Assembly: GCF_000230735.2 (NCBI RefSeq)
Contig: NC_019962.1
Coordinates: 558,001-622,000 of the forward strand
DNA length: 64,000 bases
Direction: 5' to 3'
Source of the DNA: Natrinema pellirubrum DSM 15624
GTDB lineage: Archaea > Halobacteriota > Halobacteria > Halobacteriales > Natrialbaceae
Shown here piece by piece: positions 30,607-39,568 of the stretch (positions are counted from its first letter, which is position 1; every line of letters begins with the position of its first letter). The notes below the pieces were generated by a model. The model ran no database searches. It was given only the letters and a program-made list of their open reading frames with translations, and had not been told where the DNA came from. A program made the translations under genes and the position numbers.

Positions 30607-31941
30607 ATGGCTGAAGATAGCTGCGGCCGTCGGAACGGCGGGCGCGCTCCAACCGATACGCCAGCACGTGGGCCGAACCGCCGCCGCGTGCTGAAAACGA
30701 CGGCCGGCGGTGTCGCCGGACTCTCGCTTGCGGGCTGTCTCGAGACTGCCGGATCGATCGTCGGCGATGAGGAGGTCGAGCCGGTTCGGATCGGCGTGCT
30801 GGCACCCGACCCGGATAGCAATCCGACGGGGCAATCGATCGTTTCCGGTGCTGCGATCGCCCGTGCGCAACTCAACGACAACGGAGGCATCGACGGGCGG
30901 GATGTCGAACTGGTCCTCGGTGATACGAACGGAAGTCCGCTCGAGGCGCGCCGCCAGTACCAGCGACTGATCCTCGAGGAGAAGGTAGACGCGACTATCG
31001 GTATTGCCACGACCGAGGTGCTGATGGCGTTGATGGACGATATCGCCGAGCAAAAGGTTCCGCATCTCACAGTCGGTTCTGCGACGTCGGGGGCGAGTCA
31101 GTTGGTCAACGAGCAATACGAGGAGTACAAGTATCACTTCCGTGCCGGCCCGATCAACGACGTCAACCTCGCCGAAACCCAGATCGACTTCCTCGACGAT
31201 ATGGGGGCCGAAATCGGGTGGGACTCCGTTGCGATTCTCGTGGAGGACTACGACTGGACTGAGAGGCTGTGGCGGGTGTACCGAAACCGACTCGGTGACG
31301 TAGACGTCGACGTGGCGATGCAACAACGATACCCGCCGGCAACTGAGGACTTCTCAGGCATCTACGACGAAGTCGAGCGGTCCGGTGCCGACGCAGCGAT
31401 CGTTTCGGCAGCCCACACCGGAACCCAGGCCGTCATGGATTGGGGACCGGCGGAGCGGCCGTTTGCCTTCGGCGGGATTCACGTGCCGATGCAACTGTCT
31501 TCGTACTACGAGAAGGTCAATGGTGCGTGCCGTTACGCGGCCGGCTACGCCTTCGCGACACCGACCGCTGAAACCACCGACAAGACCCAGCCGTTCGTTC
31601 AGGAATATCAGAACAGAAACGGAGGGGACGCTCCCGTTTACACCGGCTATATTGCGTTCGACGCGATCAAACTCTTCGCCGATGCGGCCGAACGGGCCGG
31701 TACGTTCGATTCCGACGAACTGGTTGGTGCGCTCGAATCGACCTCCTTTACCGGAACGACCGGAACGATCGAGTTCCACGATGCGGACCACGAACACGCC
31801 CACGACGTCATCTACGGGGAGGACAACGTCCATCCGCTGTACTTCCAGTGGCGGGAAAACGACGACGGCGAGGGCGTTCAGCGGACGATCTGGCCCGACA
31901 CCTACTCGACGACCGACTACGTCGAACCCGACTGGTTCTGA
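30607..31941 (+). CDS. Tat-exported lipoprotein, Leu/Ile/Val-type binding protein (paralogue 1)
   Basis: This 444-residue protein has a Tat signal 'NRRRVLKTTAGGVAGLSLAGC' split here as RRRVLK plus a hydrophobic stretch and a lipobox LAGC. The mature part is a Peripla_BP_6 (ANF receptor/Leu-Ile-Val binding) domain. It opens 'PVRIGVLAPDPDSNPTGQSI' and contains 'GIDGRDVELVLGDTNGSPLE' and 'EYKYHFRAGPIN'. It should sit on the outer membrane face and bind an amino acid or similar solute. No permease or ATPase gene is near, but a chemotaxis transducer is, so a sensory role like that of BasB is favoured over transport. Confidence 0.9.
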   Translation: MAEDSCGRRNGGRAPTDTPARGPNRRRVLKTTAGGVAGLSLAGCLETAGSIVGDEEVEPVRIGVLAPDPDSNPTGQSIVSGAAIARAQLNDNGGIDGRDVELVLGDTNGSPLEARRQYQRLILEEKVDATIGIATTEVLMALMDDIAEQKVPHLTVGSATSGASQLVNEQYEEYKYHFRAGPINDVNLAETQIDFLDDMGAEIGWDSVAILVEDYDWTERLWRVYRNRLGDVDVDVAMQQRYPPATEDFSGIYDEVERSGADAAIVSAAHTGTQAVMDWGPAERPFAFGGIHVPMQLSSYYEKVNGACRYAAGYAFATPTAETTDKTQPFVQEYQNRNGGDAPVYTGYIAFDAIKLFADAAERAGTFDSDELVGALESTSFTGTTGTIEFHDADHEHAHDVIYGEDNVHPLYFQWRENDDGEGVQRTIWPDTYSTTDYVEPDWF

Positions 31942-32144
31942 GGGGAATTCGGCAGGCAACTGCCTATCGCTCTCTCGCGACTGCCGGCGGTGACCCAGCC
32001 ACCAGACGTGGTGATTGCCGACTGCAGTCCTCGTTTCATCCCTGAGCAGTGACTGCGCGGCGACGGTGGCGGCTGATACGAGCCACTCGCCAAGTAGCAC
32101 ATTACATAATATTTTCAATATGTTGATTGTAATATTCGAAAACA

Positions 32145-32175
32145 CTAAGAAACAGAGGTTGAAACGATCGTCAGG
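32145..32175 (+). promoter_or_regulatory. conserved promoter/leader element, copy 2
   Basis: CTAAGAAACAGAGGTTGAAA begins 31 nt before the ATG at 32176, with TAAGAAAC at 32146. An A/T-rich block precedes it (32101-32140). The remaining 234-nt interval between paralogues 1 and 2 shows nothing else. Confidence 0.5.
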
Positions 32176-33513
32176 ATGAATGCGTACAAGGGACGTGGTG
32201 GGGAATCGAACGACCGAACGACGTCTCGTTCTCCGAGGGTCGACCGCCGACGGTTCTTGAGGGCGACGGGCGGGATCGCCGCTGGTGCATCGCTTGCGGG
32301 CTGTCTCGGGACGTATGGCTCGATCGTCGGAAACGACGAGGCCGAGCCGGTTCGGATCGGCGTGCTGGCACCGGATCCGGACAGCGATTCGACCGGCCGC
32401 TCGATCGTGCAGGGCGCTCGGATCGCCGTCGACGAACTCAACGAGAACGACGGGATCAATGGCCGAGACGTCGAGATGGTCGTCGGCGACACGAACGCGA
32501 GTCCGACGGAAGGTCGTCGCCAGTACCAGCGGCTCATCCTCGAGGAGGACGTCGACGTCACCGTCGGCATCTCGACGACCGAGGTCCTCGAGCCGCTGAT
32601 GGACGAGATCGCCGAACAGGAGACGATTCATCTCACGGCCGGCTCCGCGACGACGACGGCCAGCGAGAACGTCGGCTCGGACTACGACAAGTACAAGTAC
32701 CACTTCCGAGTCGGGCCGATCAACGGGACCAACCTCGCACAGGCACAGATCGACTTCCTGACCGAGAAAAGCGAGAGCATGGGCTGGGACTCCATCGCCG
32801 TTCTCGCGGAAGACTACGACTGGACCGACGGCCTGTGGGCGTTCTACCAGAGCCAGTTCCCGGACACCGACATCGACGTCGCCACGTGGGAGCGGTATCC
32901 GCCGGCGACCGAGGACTTCTCCGACATCTACGATGACGTCGAGGCGTCGGGGGCGGACGCGGCGTTCATCTCGACGGCCCACACCGGTACTGCGGCCTTG
33001 CAGGACTGGCGACCGGCCGAACGTGAGTTCGCGTTCGGCGGTATCCACGTTCCGATGCAACTCCCCTCGTACTACGAGGAGACCAATGGGGCCTGTGAGT
33101 ACGCCGTCGGCTACGCCAGTGCAGTGTCCACCGCGGAGATCACGTCCAAAACGCAGGATTTCGTCTCCACGTACCAGTCCAAACACGGCGGGACGAGTCC
33201 GGTCTACACCGGCTACATCGCGTACGACGCGGTCAAGGTGTTCGCGGATGCGGCCACGCGCGGCGAGACCGTCGCGTCGAAGGATCTGGTCGGGCCGCTC
33301 GAGGAAACCTCGTTTACCGGTACCACCGGCACCATCGAGTTCCACGGCCAGGACGACCCACACCCCCACGACGTCATTTACGGCGAGGGCAACGTCCATC
33401 CCGTCTACTTCCAGTGGCAGGAGACCGACGACGGCGAGGGCGAGCAGACGGTCATCTGGCCCGACGAACACGCGGCCGACGGCGACGAGTACGAACAGCC
33501 GGACTGGTTGTAA
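32176..33513 (+). CDS. Tat-exported lipoprotein, Leu/Ile/Val-type binding protein (paralogue 2)
   Basis: The 445-residue protein is a close paralogue of its two neighbours. The Tat motif is 'DRRRFLRATGG' and the lipobox is 'SLAGC'. The binding domain shares 'PVRIGVLAPDPDS', 'GINGRDVEMVVGDTNASPTE', 'RRQYQRLILEEDVDVTVGI' and 'FAFGGIHVPMQLPSYY' with them. Differences cluster in the ligand-lobe loops ('ASENVGSDYD', 'VSTAEITSKT'), suggesting a shifted specificity. It starts at MNAYKGRGGESN and has its own copy of the conserved promoter, so it may be expressed independently. The context again points to chemotaxis. Confidence 0.9.
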   Translation: MNAYKGRGGESNDRTTSRSPRVDRRRFLRATGGIAAGASLAGCLGTYGSIVGNDEAEPVRIGVLAPDPDSDSTGRSIVQGARIAVDELNENDGINGRDVEMVVGDTNASPTEGRRQYQRLILEEDVDVTVGISTTEVLEPLMDEIAEQETIHLTAGSATTTASENVGSDYDKYKYHFRVGPINGTNLAQAQIDFLTEKSESMGWDSIAVLAEDYDWTDGLWAFYQSQFPDTDIDVATWERYPPATEDFSDIYDDVEASGADAAFISTAHTGTAALQDWRPAEREFAFGGIHVPMQLPSYYEETNGACEYAVGYASAVSTAEITSKTQDFVSTYQSKHGGTSPVYTGYIAYDAVKVFADAATRGETVASKDLVGPLEETSFTGTTGTIEFHGQDDPHPHDVIYGEGNVHPVYFQWQETDDGEGEQTVIWPDEHAADGDEYEQPDWL

Positions 33514-33711
33514 CCCGCTCGAGTTCTCCCGTTTGCCGCCGTTTCGGCGCTGGTTTCATCCGATAGCGGTCGGTCCTCACGACGACTGCCGTCGTTTCCA
33601 CCAGTCTCGACGAGTAGCGACGGCCCGGTGGTGCGGCCCGGCACGAGCTGCTATGCGTCTCGACACGTGTCATTCAATAAGTAATATTCTGATTGTAACT
33701 ATGCGAAAACA

Positions 33712-33742
33712 CTAAGAAACCCAAGGAGAAACGGTTGTCAAG
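33712..33742 (+). promoter_or_regulatory. conserved promoter/leader element, copy 3
   Basis: CTAAGAAACCCAAGGAGAAA begins 31 nt before the ATG at 33743, with TAAGAAAC at 33713. The upstream A/T-rich stretch resembles that of copy 2, including a shared GCGAAAACACTAAGAAAC-type run (copy 2 has TCG in place of GCG). Confidence 0.5.
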
Positions 33743-35083
33743 ATGAATGGGAGCAAGGGACACGGTACCGAATCGAACGACCACTCGACGTCGCGTTCTC
33801 GGGCACTCGACCGCCGACGGCTCTTGAGAGCGACGGGTGGAGTTGCCGCCGGCGCATCGCTTGCGGGCTGTCTCGGCACGTACGAATCGATCGTCGGCGG
33901 AAGCGCTACCGAGGGACCGGTCAGGATTGGATTGCTCGCACCCGATCCGGACAGCGATCAGATCGGCCGGTCGATGGAACGCGGGGCAACGGTGGCGGTC
34001 GACGAACTCAATGACAACGACGGGATCGATGGGCGAGACGTCGAACTGGTCGTCGGCGATACGAACGGGAGTCCATCCGAGGCCCGGCGACAGTACCAGC
34101 GGCTCATCCTCGAGGAGGGCGTGGACGTAACGATCGGCGTCTTCGCCAGCGAGGCGCTGATGAACATCATCGAAGACATCGCCGAACAGGAGACGGTTCA
34201 TCTCACCTCCGGTGCGGCGACGACGGCGGTAAGCCAGCGCATCAGCGAGCAGTACGAGAAGTACAAGTATCATTTCCGGGTTGGGCCGAACAACAACCAC
34301 GACCTCGGCCAGATGCAGGTCGACTTCCTGACCGACAAGGCCGACGATATCGGCTGGAACTCCGTCGCCGTCCTCGTCGAGGACTACGACTGGACCGAGG
34401 AGCCGTGGAAGGTCTATCAGAACCAGCTCCCGGACGCGGGCGTCGACGTCGTCATGGAAGAGCAGTATCCGCCCGCGACGGAGGACTTCACGGCGATCTA
34501 CGACGAGGTCGAGGCTGCCGGGGCGGACGCGGCGTTCATTACGACGGCTCATACCGGAACCGACGCACTTCTGGATTGGGTCACGCCCCAACCGCGCCCG
34601 TTCGCGTTCGGCGGCATCCACGTGCCGATGCAGCTCCCCTCGTACTACGAGGCGACGAACGAGGCCTGTCGGTTCGGGGTCGGTCAAAGCAGCGCAACGG
34701 CACAGAGTACGCGAACCGACAAGACACAGCCGTTCGTGAACGCGTATCAGGACACCTACAACGGCTCGAGCCCGGTGTACACCGGCTATCACACGTACGA
34801 CGCGGTCGCCCTGTTCGCCGACGCCGTCGAGAATACGGGGACGTTCGACGCCGACGAACTTGTCTCGTATATCGAAGAGGTTTCGTTTACCGGCAGCGCC
34901 GGGACGGTCGAGTTCTACGGTCAGGATCACGAGCATACGCACGATCTCCGGTACAACAGCTCCGATCCGGATCCGGTCTACTTCCAGTGGCAGGAAACCG
35001 AGGACGGCGAGGGATCACAGGAGATCATCTGGCCGGAGGACCGAGCGACGGCGGAGTACCAGACACCAACCTGGCTCGCGTAA
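33743..35083 (+). CDS. Tat-exported lipoprotein, Leu/Ile/Val-type binding protein (paralogue 3)
   Basis: This 446-residue protein starts MNGSKGHGTESNDHSTSRSR. The Tat motif is 'DRRRLLRATGG' and the lipobox 'SLAGC'. It retains the family core ('VRIGLLAPDPDS', 'GIDGRDVELVVGDTNGSPSE', 'FAFGGIHVPMQLPSYY'). It departs from the other two in 'VGPNNNHDLGQMQVDFL' (others have GPIN), 'FASEALMNIIEDIAEQE' and 'GQSSATAQSTRTDK', all in regions likely to shape the ligand pocket. It is probably the third ligand receptor feeding the divergent transducer. Paralogues 2 and 3 look closer to each other than to paralogue 1. Confidence 0.9.
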   Translation: MNGSKGHGTESNDHSTSRSRALDRRRLLRATGGVAAGASLAGCLGTYESIVGGSATEGPVRIGLLAPDPDSDQIGRSMERGATVAVDELNDNDGIDGRDVELVVGDTNGSPSEARRQYQRLILEEGVDVTIGVFASEALMNIIEDIAEQETVHLTSGAATTAVSQRISEQYEKYKYHFRVGPNNNHDLGQMQVDFLTDKADDIGWNSVAVLVEDYDWTEEPWKVYQNQLPDAGVDVVMEEQYPPATEDFTAIYDEVEAAGADAAFITTAHTGTDALLDWVTPQPRPFAFGGIHVPMQLPSYYEATNEACRFGVGQSSATAQSTRTDKTQPFVNAYQDTYNGSSPVYTGYHTYDAVALFADAVENTGTFDADELVSYIEEVSFTGSAGTVEFYGQDHEHTHDLRYNSSDPDPVYFQWQETEDGEGSQEIIWPEDRATAEYQTPTWLA

Positions 35084-35148
35084 GCTTCCGCTCGAGCGAG
35101 CGGCGGCGACCGCGTTTCTCTTCTCGCCGCGTGGGCGCCCAGTGTCGG

Positions 35149-36414
35149 CTACTCCTTCGCCCCGGCGGGGCGTTCGGCCCCGGTGAATCGACCGAGACCG
35201 GCGAGCAACGCCACCGAGAGGCCGGCCCCGGCGAGGGCGAAGGTCGCGATCACGCCGAAAAACGCCGCCAGCGAGGCCTCGCCGAGGACGAACCCGCCGA
35301 CGGCGATGCTCGCAGCGCCGATCCCGAACTCCCCGAGGTAGGTATAGCCGTAGGAGAGCCCGCGGGTGTCCGGCGGCGTGTACACCGCGACGGCGTTCTG
35401 GTAGAACGGCTGGATCGCAAAGAGAAAGAACCCGAACGCGCCACAGAGCGCGGCGACGGGGAGCAGTCCCAGTCCGGTCACGGGAACGAACGCCAGCGCC
35501 AGCGCCGCGAGGACGCCGAAAATCGCCAGCAGACCGCGGGCCGGCTCGAGCCGATCGGTCAGTTTCCCGCCGGCGTACTGGCCGCCCATCCCGACGACCA
35601 ACAGGCCGACGTAGATGTAGTCCGCGGGCTCGATCCCCTCGAGGCCGGCGGGGACGACCAGTCCCTCGATGGCCGGCAACCCGTGGAGAATCTCCGGGAG
35701 GTAGGTGAGCATCCCACGGTAGTACAGCCCCTCGACGGCGACGATGGCGAAGATCAATGCGAAGGCGCTGGCGAACAGCGCCCGCGAGTCCGCGAAAAAT
35801 TCCGACAGCGACAGCGCGTCGTCGGGGCCGGCATCGACGTCGTCGGCGACGGCCGCGGTGGGGTCGAACTCCGCACTGAGCCCGTACAGGACCGCGAGGA
35901 CGCCCGGCACGGCGAGCAAGGCGGCGACGAGTTGCCACTCGAGGACGATCAGCAGGGTCGCGGCGACGAAGGGGCCGAGCGCGATGCCGGTGTTGCCCGC
36001 GATGCCGTGCCAGGCGAAGACGGTGCCCCGTTCCTCGACGCCGGTGCTGATCAGCGCGAGGCCGGCGGGGTGATAGACGCTGGCGGCGACGCCCCACAGG
36101 ACGAGGCCGACGGCGATCGCGTAGATCGACGTCGCCAGCGAGAGGACGAGGAAGGCGGCGCTCATCCCGGCCAGACAGGCGACGATGAGCCGCTTCGTGC
36201 CGTATCGGTCCGCGAGGACGCCGCCGGGCAACGCGCCGATCCCGAAGGGGGCATAGCCAAGCGCGACGACGATTCCGAACAGGCTCACGCCCGCGTCGAA
36301 CTCGGTCAGCCAGACGACCAGAAAGATCGGAATCGAGGTTTCGAACCAGTGAACCAGCGCGTGGCCGGCCATCGTAAACGCCGCGATCGATCGGTCGTTG
36401 CCCTCGAGTGCCAT
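35149..36414 (-). CDS. major facilitator superfamily transporter
   Basis: The 421-residue protein has 12 predicted membrane helices and the MFS loop motif 'GGVLADRYGTKRLIVA' between helices 2 and 3. A matching half-repeat 'GGKLTDRLEPARG' sits in the second half. A cytoplasmic loop of about 35 acidic residues joins the halves. The start MALEGNDRSIAAFTMAGHAL precedes the first helix. Substrate is unknown; fosmidomycin-resistance-like and sugar-type MFS proteins share this general pattern. It converges with the third binding-protein gene and is unlikely to be functionally tied to it. Confidence 0.9.
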   Translation of the reverse strand: MALEGNDRSIAAFTMAGHALVHWFETSIPIFLVVWLTEFDAGVSLFGIVVALGYAPFGIGALPGGVLADRYGTKRLIVACLAGMSAAFLVLSLATSIYAIAVGLVLWGVAASVYHPAGLALISTGVEERGTVFAWHGIAGNTGIALGPFVAATLLIVLEWQLVAALLAVPGVLAVLYGLSAEFDPTAAVADDVDAGPDDALSLSEFFADSRALFASAFALIFAIVAVEGLYYRGMLTYLPEILHGLPAIEGLVVPAGLEGIEPADYIYVGLLVVGMGGQYAGGKLTDRLEPARGLLAIFGVLAALALAFVPVTGLGLLPVAALCGAFGFFLFAIQPFYQNAVAVYTPPDTRGLSYGYTYLGEFGIGAASIAVGGFVLGEASLAAFFGVIATFALAGAGLSVALLAGLGRFTGAERPAGAKE

Positions 36415-36513
36415 GATAGCCGTTGCCCGAACCGGAACGCTCCGGCTACTTAGCCGTGTGGGAACCGGCTGCCGCCGACCGGGAGAAGCACACGAACAGC
36501 GTCGATGCCTCTC

Positions 36514-37092
36514 TCAGTCCTCGTCCGTGACGACCTGCGAGACGTCGACGTCCTCGGGCTCGTCCTGCCCGCCGATGATCAGCTCGCCGTCGTCGGTCTC
36601 GACGTAGACGTCGTCGGCGAACCCGCCCTCGGCGTGTGGGTGATCGGGATCGTCGAGCCGTTCGGGGGTCGACGGTGCCTCGGGCAGTCCCTCCGGCGGG
36701 GCGAACTGGCCCAGCGGCTCGTCGATGGTCACGTCCCAGCGCTCGAAGAACTCGCCGTAGCGGTCGTAGTGGGCCTCGAGTTCGTCGGCCGGAAACTCCA
36801 TCATCTCGGTCCAGCCGTGGTTGTAGAAGTCGAAGTTGGCCTGGATATGGGTGATCTCGCGGGCCTCGGCTTCGGAGTACCCCTCCTGGAGCGCCCGTAG
36901 GTAGGCATCCATCGTCGCGTCGAAGAGGCCGTCGAGGTGGGCTTTCCGTTCCTCGGCGCGGGCCGGGTCGGCCTTCCCGGTGAAGATCTTGGTGTGGAGC
37001 CGAACCAGCCCCGAGTTGGCGACCGAGCGGATCCCGGGCGTCTCGAGGGCCTTGCGATAGGCGAAGTGTTTCGCGTTCTGTCGCAGTTTCAT
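36514..37092 (-). CDS. DUF6149 family protein
   Basis: This 192-residue soluble protein starts MKLRQNAKHFAYRKALETPG; a start 15 codons upstream adds an unlikely leader. It is mainly helical in the first 130 residues ('LVRLHTKIFTGKADPARAEE', 'ITHIQANFDFYNHGWTEM'), with an acidic disordered tail. It matches my memory of the haloarchaeal DUF6149 family. No motif suggests a reaction. It is upstream of and on the same strand as the MFS gene, 99 nt apart. Confidence 0.8.
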   Translation of the reverse strand: MKLRQNAKHFAYRKALETPGIRSVANSGLVRLHTKIFTGKADPARAEERKAHLDGLFDATMDAYLRALQEGYSEAEAREITHIQANFDFYNHGWTEMMEFPADELEAHYDRYGEFFERWDVTIDEPLGQFAPPEGLPEAPSTPERLDDPDHPHAEGGFADDVYVETDDGELIIGGQDEPEDVDVSQVVTDED

Positions 37093-37330
37093 GCCCGACG
37101 GTTGGGGGGATATCCTAAAGAACGGTTCGGACAACACTGTTAGGGTCCGCGATCGTCGGCGATGCCAGCAATCGTTGCATGCTCGAGAAATGGTGCCGGA
37201 ACGCTCGAGATCAGTAAACTCTGGTGAATATATTCGGCGTTCAGTTTACGCTCGTAGTGTCAGACACTGTCGTCCGGCAAAATAGACGAGATAGCAACCC
37301 ACTTTAACCCGGATTACGAACCATCGGGAT

Positions 37331-38569
37331 ATGACTCAGTACGTCATCATCGGTGACGGGATCTCGGGCAGTTCGGCCGCCGAGACCCTCCGGGAAGAGG
37401 ACCCGGACGCGAAGATTACCGTCATCACCGATGAGGGGGAGCCACTGTATAACCGGATTCTCATCAAGGAACACGCGAAGGGCAAACTCCCCGAAGCCCC
37501 GATCTCGATCCACGACGAGGACTGGTACGAGGACCGCGACATCGACCTCTCGCTCAATACCCACGTCACGAGCGTCGACACGGAGGGGAAGGTCGTCCAC
37601 ACTCACGACAGCGGGGAGATCCCCTACGACAAGCTGCTCGTGGCGACCGGCGGAACGCCGACCCAACTGCCCGTCGAGAACAGCGACGCCGACGGAATCC
37701 ATCACTTCTGGACCTTCGAGGACGCTCGCGGCATCCGCAACCACGCCGACGAGGCCGACAGGGGCGTCATCGTCGGTGCGGGCCTGCTCGGGATCGACTT
37801 CGCCGCGGTCTGTGGCGCACAGGGGATCGAGGCCGACTACCTGATGCGGGGCGACCGCTGGTGGCGCTACGCCCTCTCGGCCGAGGGTGCCGAGATCATG
37901 CACGAGGGCATGCGCGACGTCGGCGTCGAACCGGTCTTCGACAGCGGCGTCGACCGCTTCGAGGTCGACGACGACGGCCGCGTCACCGCCGCGGTCGACC
38001 CCAACGGCGACCGCTACGAGTGTGACTTCGCCGGCGTCGCTATCGGCCTGTCGTTCAACACCGAATTCCTCCGTGGAGCCGGCATCGAGCAGGACAACGG
38101 GATCGTCGTCGACGAGTACATGCAGACCAACGTCGACGACGTCTATGCGGCCGGCGACCTCACGCAGTTCCACGACGTCCTGCTGGGCGAGCAGGCCCAG
38201 AACGGCTCGTGGGGCTCGGCCAAGGAACAGGGCCGGGTCGCCGCCATCAACATGGCCGCCGACGCCGAGGAAGAGGGCTTCCAGTGGGTTTCGTCGTACT
38301 CCATTACGCACTTCGACTTCCCGTTCCTCTCCTTCGGTCATCCGACACGCGGCGACGAACACGCCGAGCGCAAATACAGCGACACCGAGTGGCGACGCAT
38401 CGCCTTCAAGGACGGCAAGATCGTCGGCGGCGTCCTCATCGGTGACCTCTCGCCCCAGAGCAAGTTCAAACAGCTGATGCGCGAACAGCGCGTCGTCGCT
38501 GATCAGGCCGAGGTCCTCTTAGAGCAGTCCGTCGACCTCGACGAACTCGCCCCCACGCAGGAGCAGTAG
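37331..38569 (+). CDS. NAD(P)/FAD-dependent oxidoreductase (pyridine nucleotide-disulfide type)
   Basis: The 412-residue flavoprotein starts MTQYVIIGDGISGSSAAETL, where the usual GxGxxG is GDGISG (FAD site). A second dinucleotide motif 'GVIVGAGLLGIDFAAV' near residue 140 would bind NAD(P)H. The FAD-binding 'VYAAGDLTQF' lies near residue 275. The domain order resembles nitrite-reductase NAD-binding subunits and rubredoxin/ferredoxin reductases. No redox-active disulfide pair is visible. The electron acceptor is unknown. A 'CTTTAACC' element about 28 nt upstream could be the promoter; the 238 nt before it hold nothing else clear. Confidence 0.9.
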   Translation: MTQYVIIGDGISGSSAAETLREEDPDAKITVITDEGEPLYNRILIKEHAKGKLPEAPISIHDEDWYEDRDIDLSLNTHVTSVDTEGKVVHTHDSGEIPYDKLLVATGGTPTQLPVENSDADGIHHFWTFEDARGIRNHADEADRGVIVGAGLLGIDFAAVCGAQGIEADYLMRGDRWWRYALSAEGAEIMHEGMRDVGVEPVFDSGVDRFEVDDDGRVTAAVDPNGDRYECDFAGVAIGLSFNTEFLRGAGIEQDNGIVVDEYMQTNVDDVYAAGDLTQFHDVLLGEQAQNGSWGSAKEQGRVAAINMAADAEEEGFQWVSSYSITHFDFPFLSFGHPTRGDEHAERKYSDTEWRRIAFKDGKIVGGVLIGDLSPQSKFKQLMREQRVVADQAEVLLEQSVDLDELAPTQEQ

Positions 38570-38720
38570 CGGCCACCTCCGTTTTCCGATCCGTTCGCGG
38601 CGCTTTTCGACGAATCGAACCGAGAGACCGGCGTCTCCGCGACGACGAACTGTTCTCCCGTCTCGCCGCCGCCACTGCCGGAAGCGGAACGCTTAACACA
38701 GACGAGTACATTTGGTAACA

Positions 38721-38969
38721 ATGAACATGGCGACCAGTGAACTCCAGTCCCGATCAGTACGTCCCGAGTCCGCTGCTGTGCGACTCGAGCGAGTCCCGTC
38801 CGTGCCGGCGGACGCGACAGTCCGTCACGTCGATCAGTTCGAGACGGAGACGCTGGACGCCATCTATCGCGCCGTCACCGAGGACCGCCCCGTTTCGGCC
38901 GCCGAGACCGACCTCGAGCCGGGTGAGGTACTCGTCTTTACGGACTACTACCGCGTCGAACGGGTCTGA
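38721..38969 (+). CDS. small haloarchaeal hypothetical protein
   Basis: This 82-residue acidic protein starts MNMATSELQSRSVRPES; the ATG two codons later is equally possible. The C-terminal half ('FETETLDAIYRAVTEDRPVS', 'LEPGEVLVFTDYYRV') has the look of a small alpha/beta domain. 'CGCTTAACA' about 28 nt upstream is a plausible TATA box. No family is recognised and no function suggested. Confidence 0.7.
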   Translation: MNMATSELQSRSVRPESAAVRLERVPSVPADATVRHVDQFETETLDAIYRAVTEDRPVSAAETDLEPGEVLVFTDYYRVERV

Positions 38970-39043
38970 GCCACCGGGGCTCCGCCTCCCGCACCGTGGG
39001 TGGTATCGAAGTCGTTTTCCCGTGTGCGCGCTTTCGATGACGC

Positions 39044-39454
39044 ATGAACGGCGACAGCGACATGACACTGGCGTTCGAACTCGAGGCGCTCAAGGAACTC
39101 GCCTCGCCCGAGCGCGTGTTCGAAGACGCCAGAGGGTGGACCGAGTACATCGGCGTCGTTTCCGAGAAACCGACCTACGTCGTCACGAACTTCACCCGGA
39201 AGAACCGCATCCGACAGGACTTCTTCTCCGGACCCCGGGGCAAAGCCGAGAGCCTTGAGGGCGTCAAAGACCAGTTCGACACCGGACGCTACGTCTACGT
39301 CGGGGCCAGCGAGGAGGACGAGCAATTGGCCGAGGAGGTCGACTGGGAGTATCTGGCGGTCGAGGACGCTGCGGAGGCGGCCGACTGGATCATCGCCTCG
39401 AGCGCCGACGACGAGGACGACGACGCCGAAGAGGTCCGCGACGACTGGCCCTAG
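39044..39454 (+). CDS. DUF7124-like haloarchaeal protein
   Basis: The 136-residue protein begins MNGDSDMTLAFELEALKELA; the second Met at residue 7 could be the real start. The segment 'PERVFEDARGWTEYIGVVSE' and the central 'YVVTNFTRKNRIRQDFF' match a conserved haloarchaeal family I recall as DUF7124. The tail is strongly acidic. It is soluble and has no known activity. It lies 74 nt after the previous small gene. Confidence 0.75.
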   Translation: MNGDSDMTLAFELEALKELASPERVFEDARGWTEYIGVVSEKPTYVVTNFTRKNRIRQDFFSGPRGKAESLEGVKDQFDTGRYVYVGASEEDEQLAEEVDWEYLAVEDAAEAADWIIASSADDEDDDAEEVRDDWP

Positions 39455-39568
39455 TGACGGGTCGGATCGCCTGGTTACCCGTTTTCGACACAGTACAGCA
39501 TACGATTAGACGGTGATCCGCGGTGGCGCGTACTGGCGGCCGACTGAGCGCTAGCGAAGGCGGCCGGT

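Noticed and set aside
31354..33471. Very long minus-strand open frame (about 700 codons) across the binding-protein paralogues
   Set aside because: It is antisense to two genes with clear signal peptides and domains. It reflects the lack of stop codons in high-GC DNA, and its translation has no domain signature.
34405..35083. Treating the three binding proteins as an ABC importer operon
   Set aside because: No permease or ATPase gene lies within the neighbourhood. The next genes are MFS and unrelated, and a transducer is divergent.
34405..36453. Plus-strand open frame of about 680 codons over the third binding protein and the MFS gene
   Set aside because: It crosses two real genes in shadow frames. 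The translation is Glu/Arg/Gly-rich low complexity.
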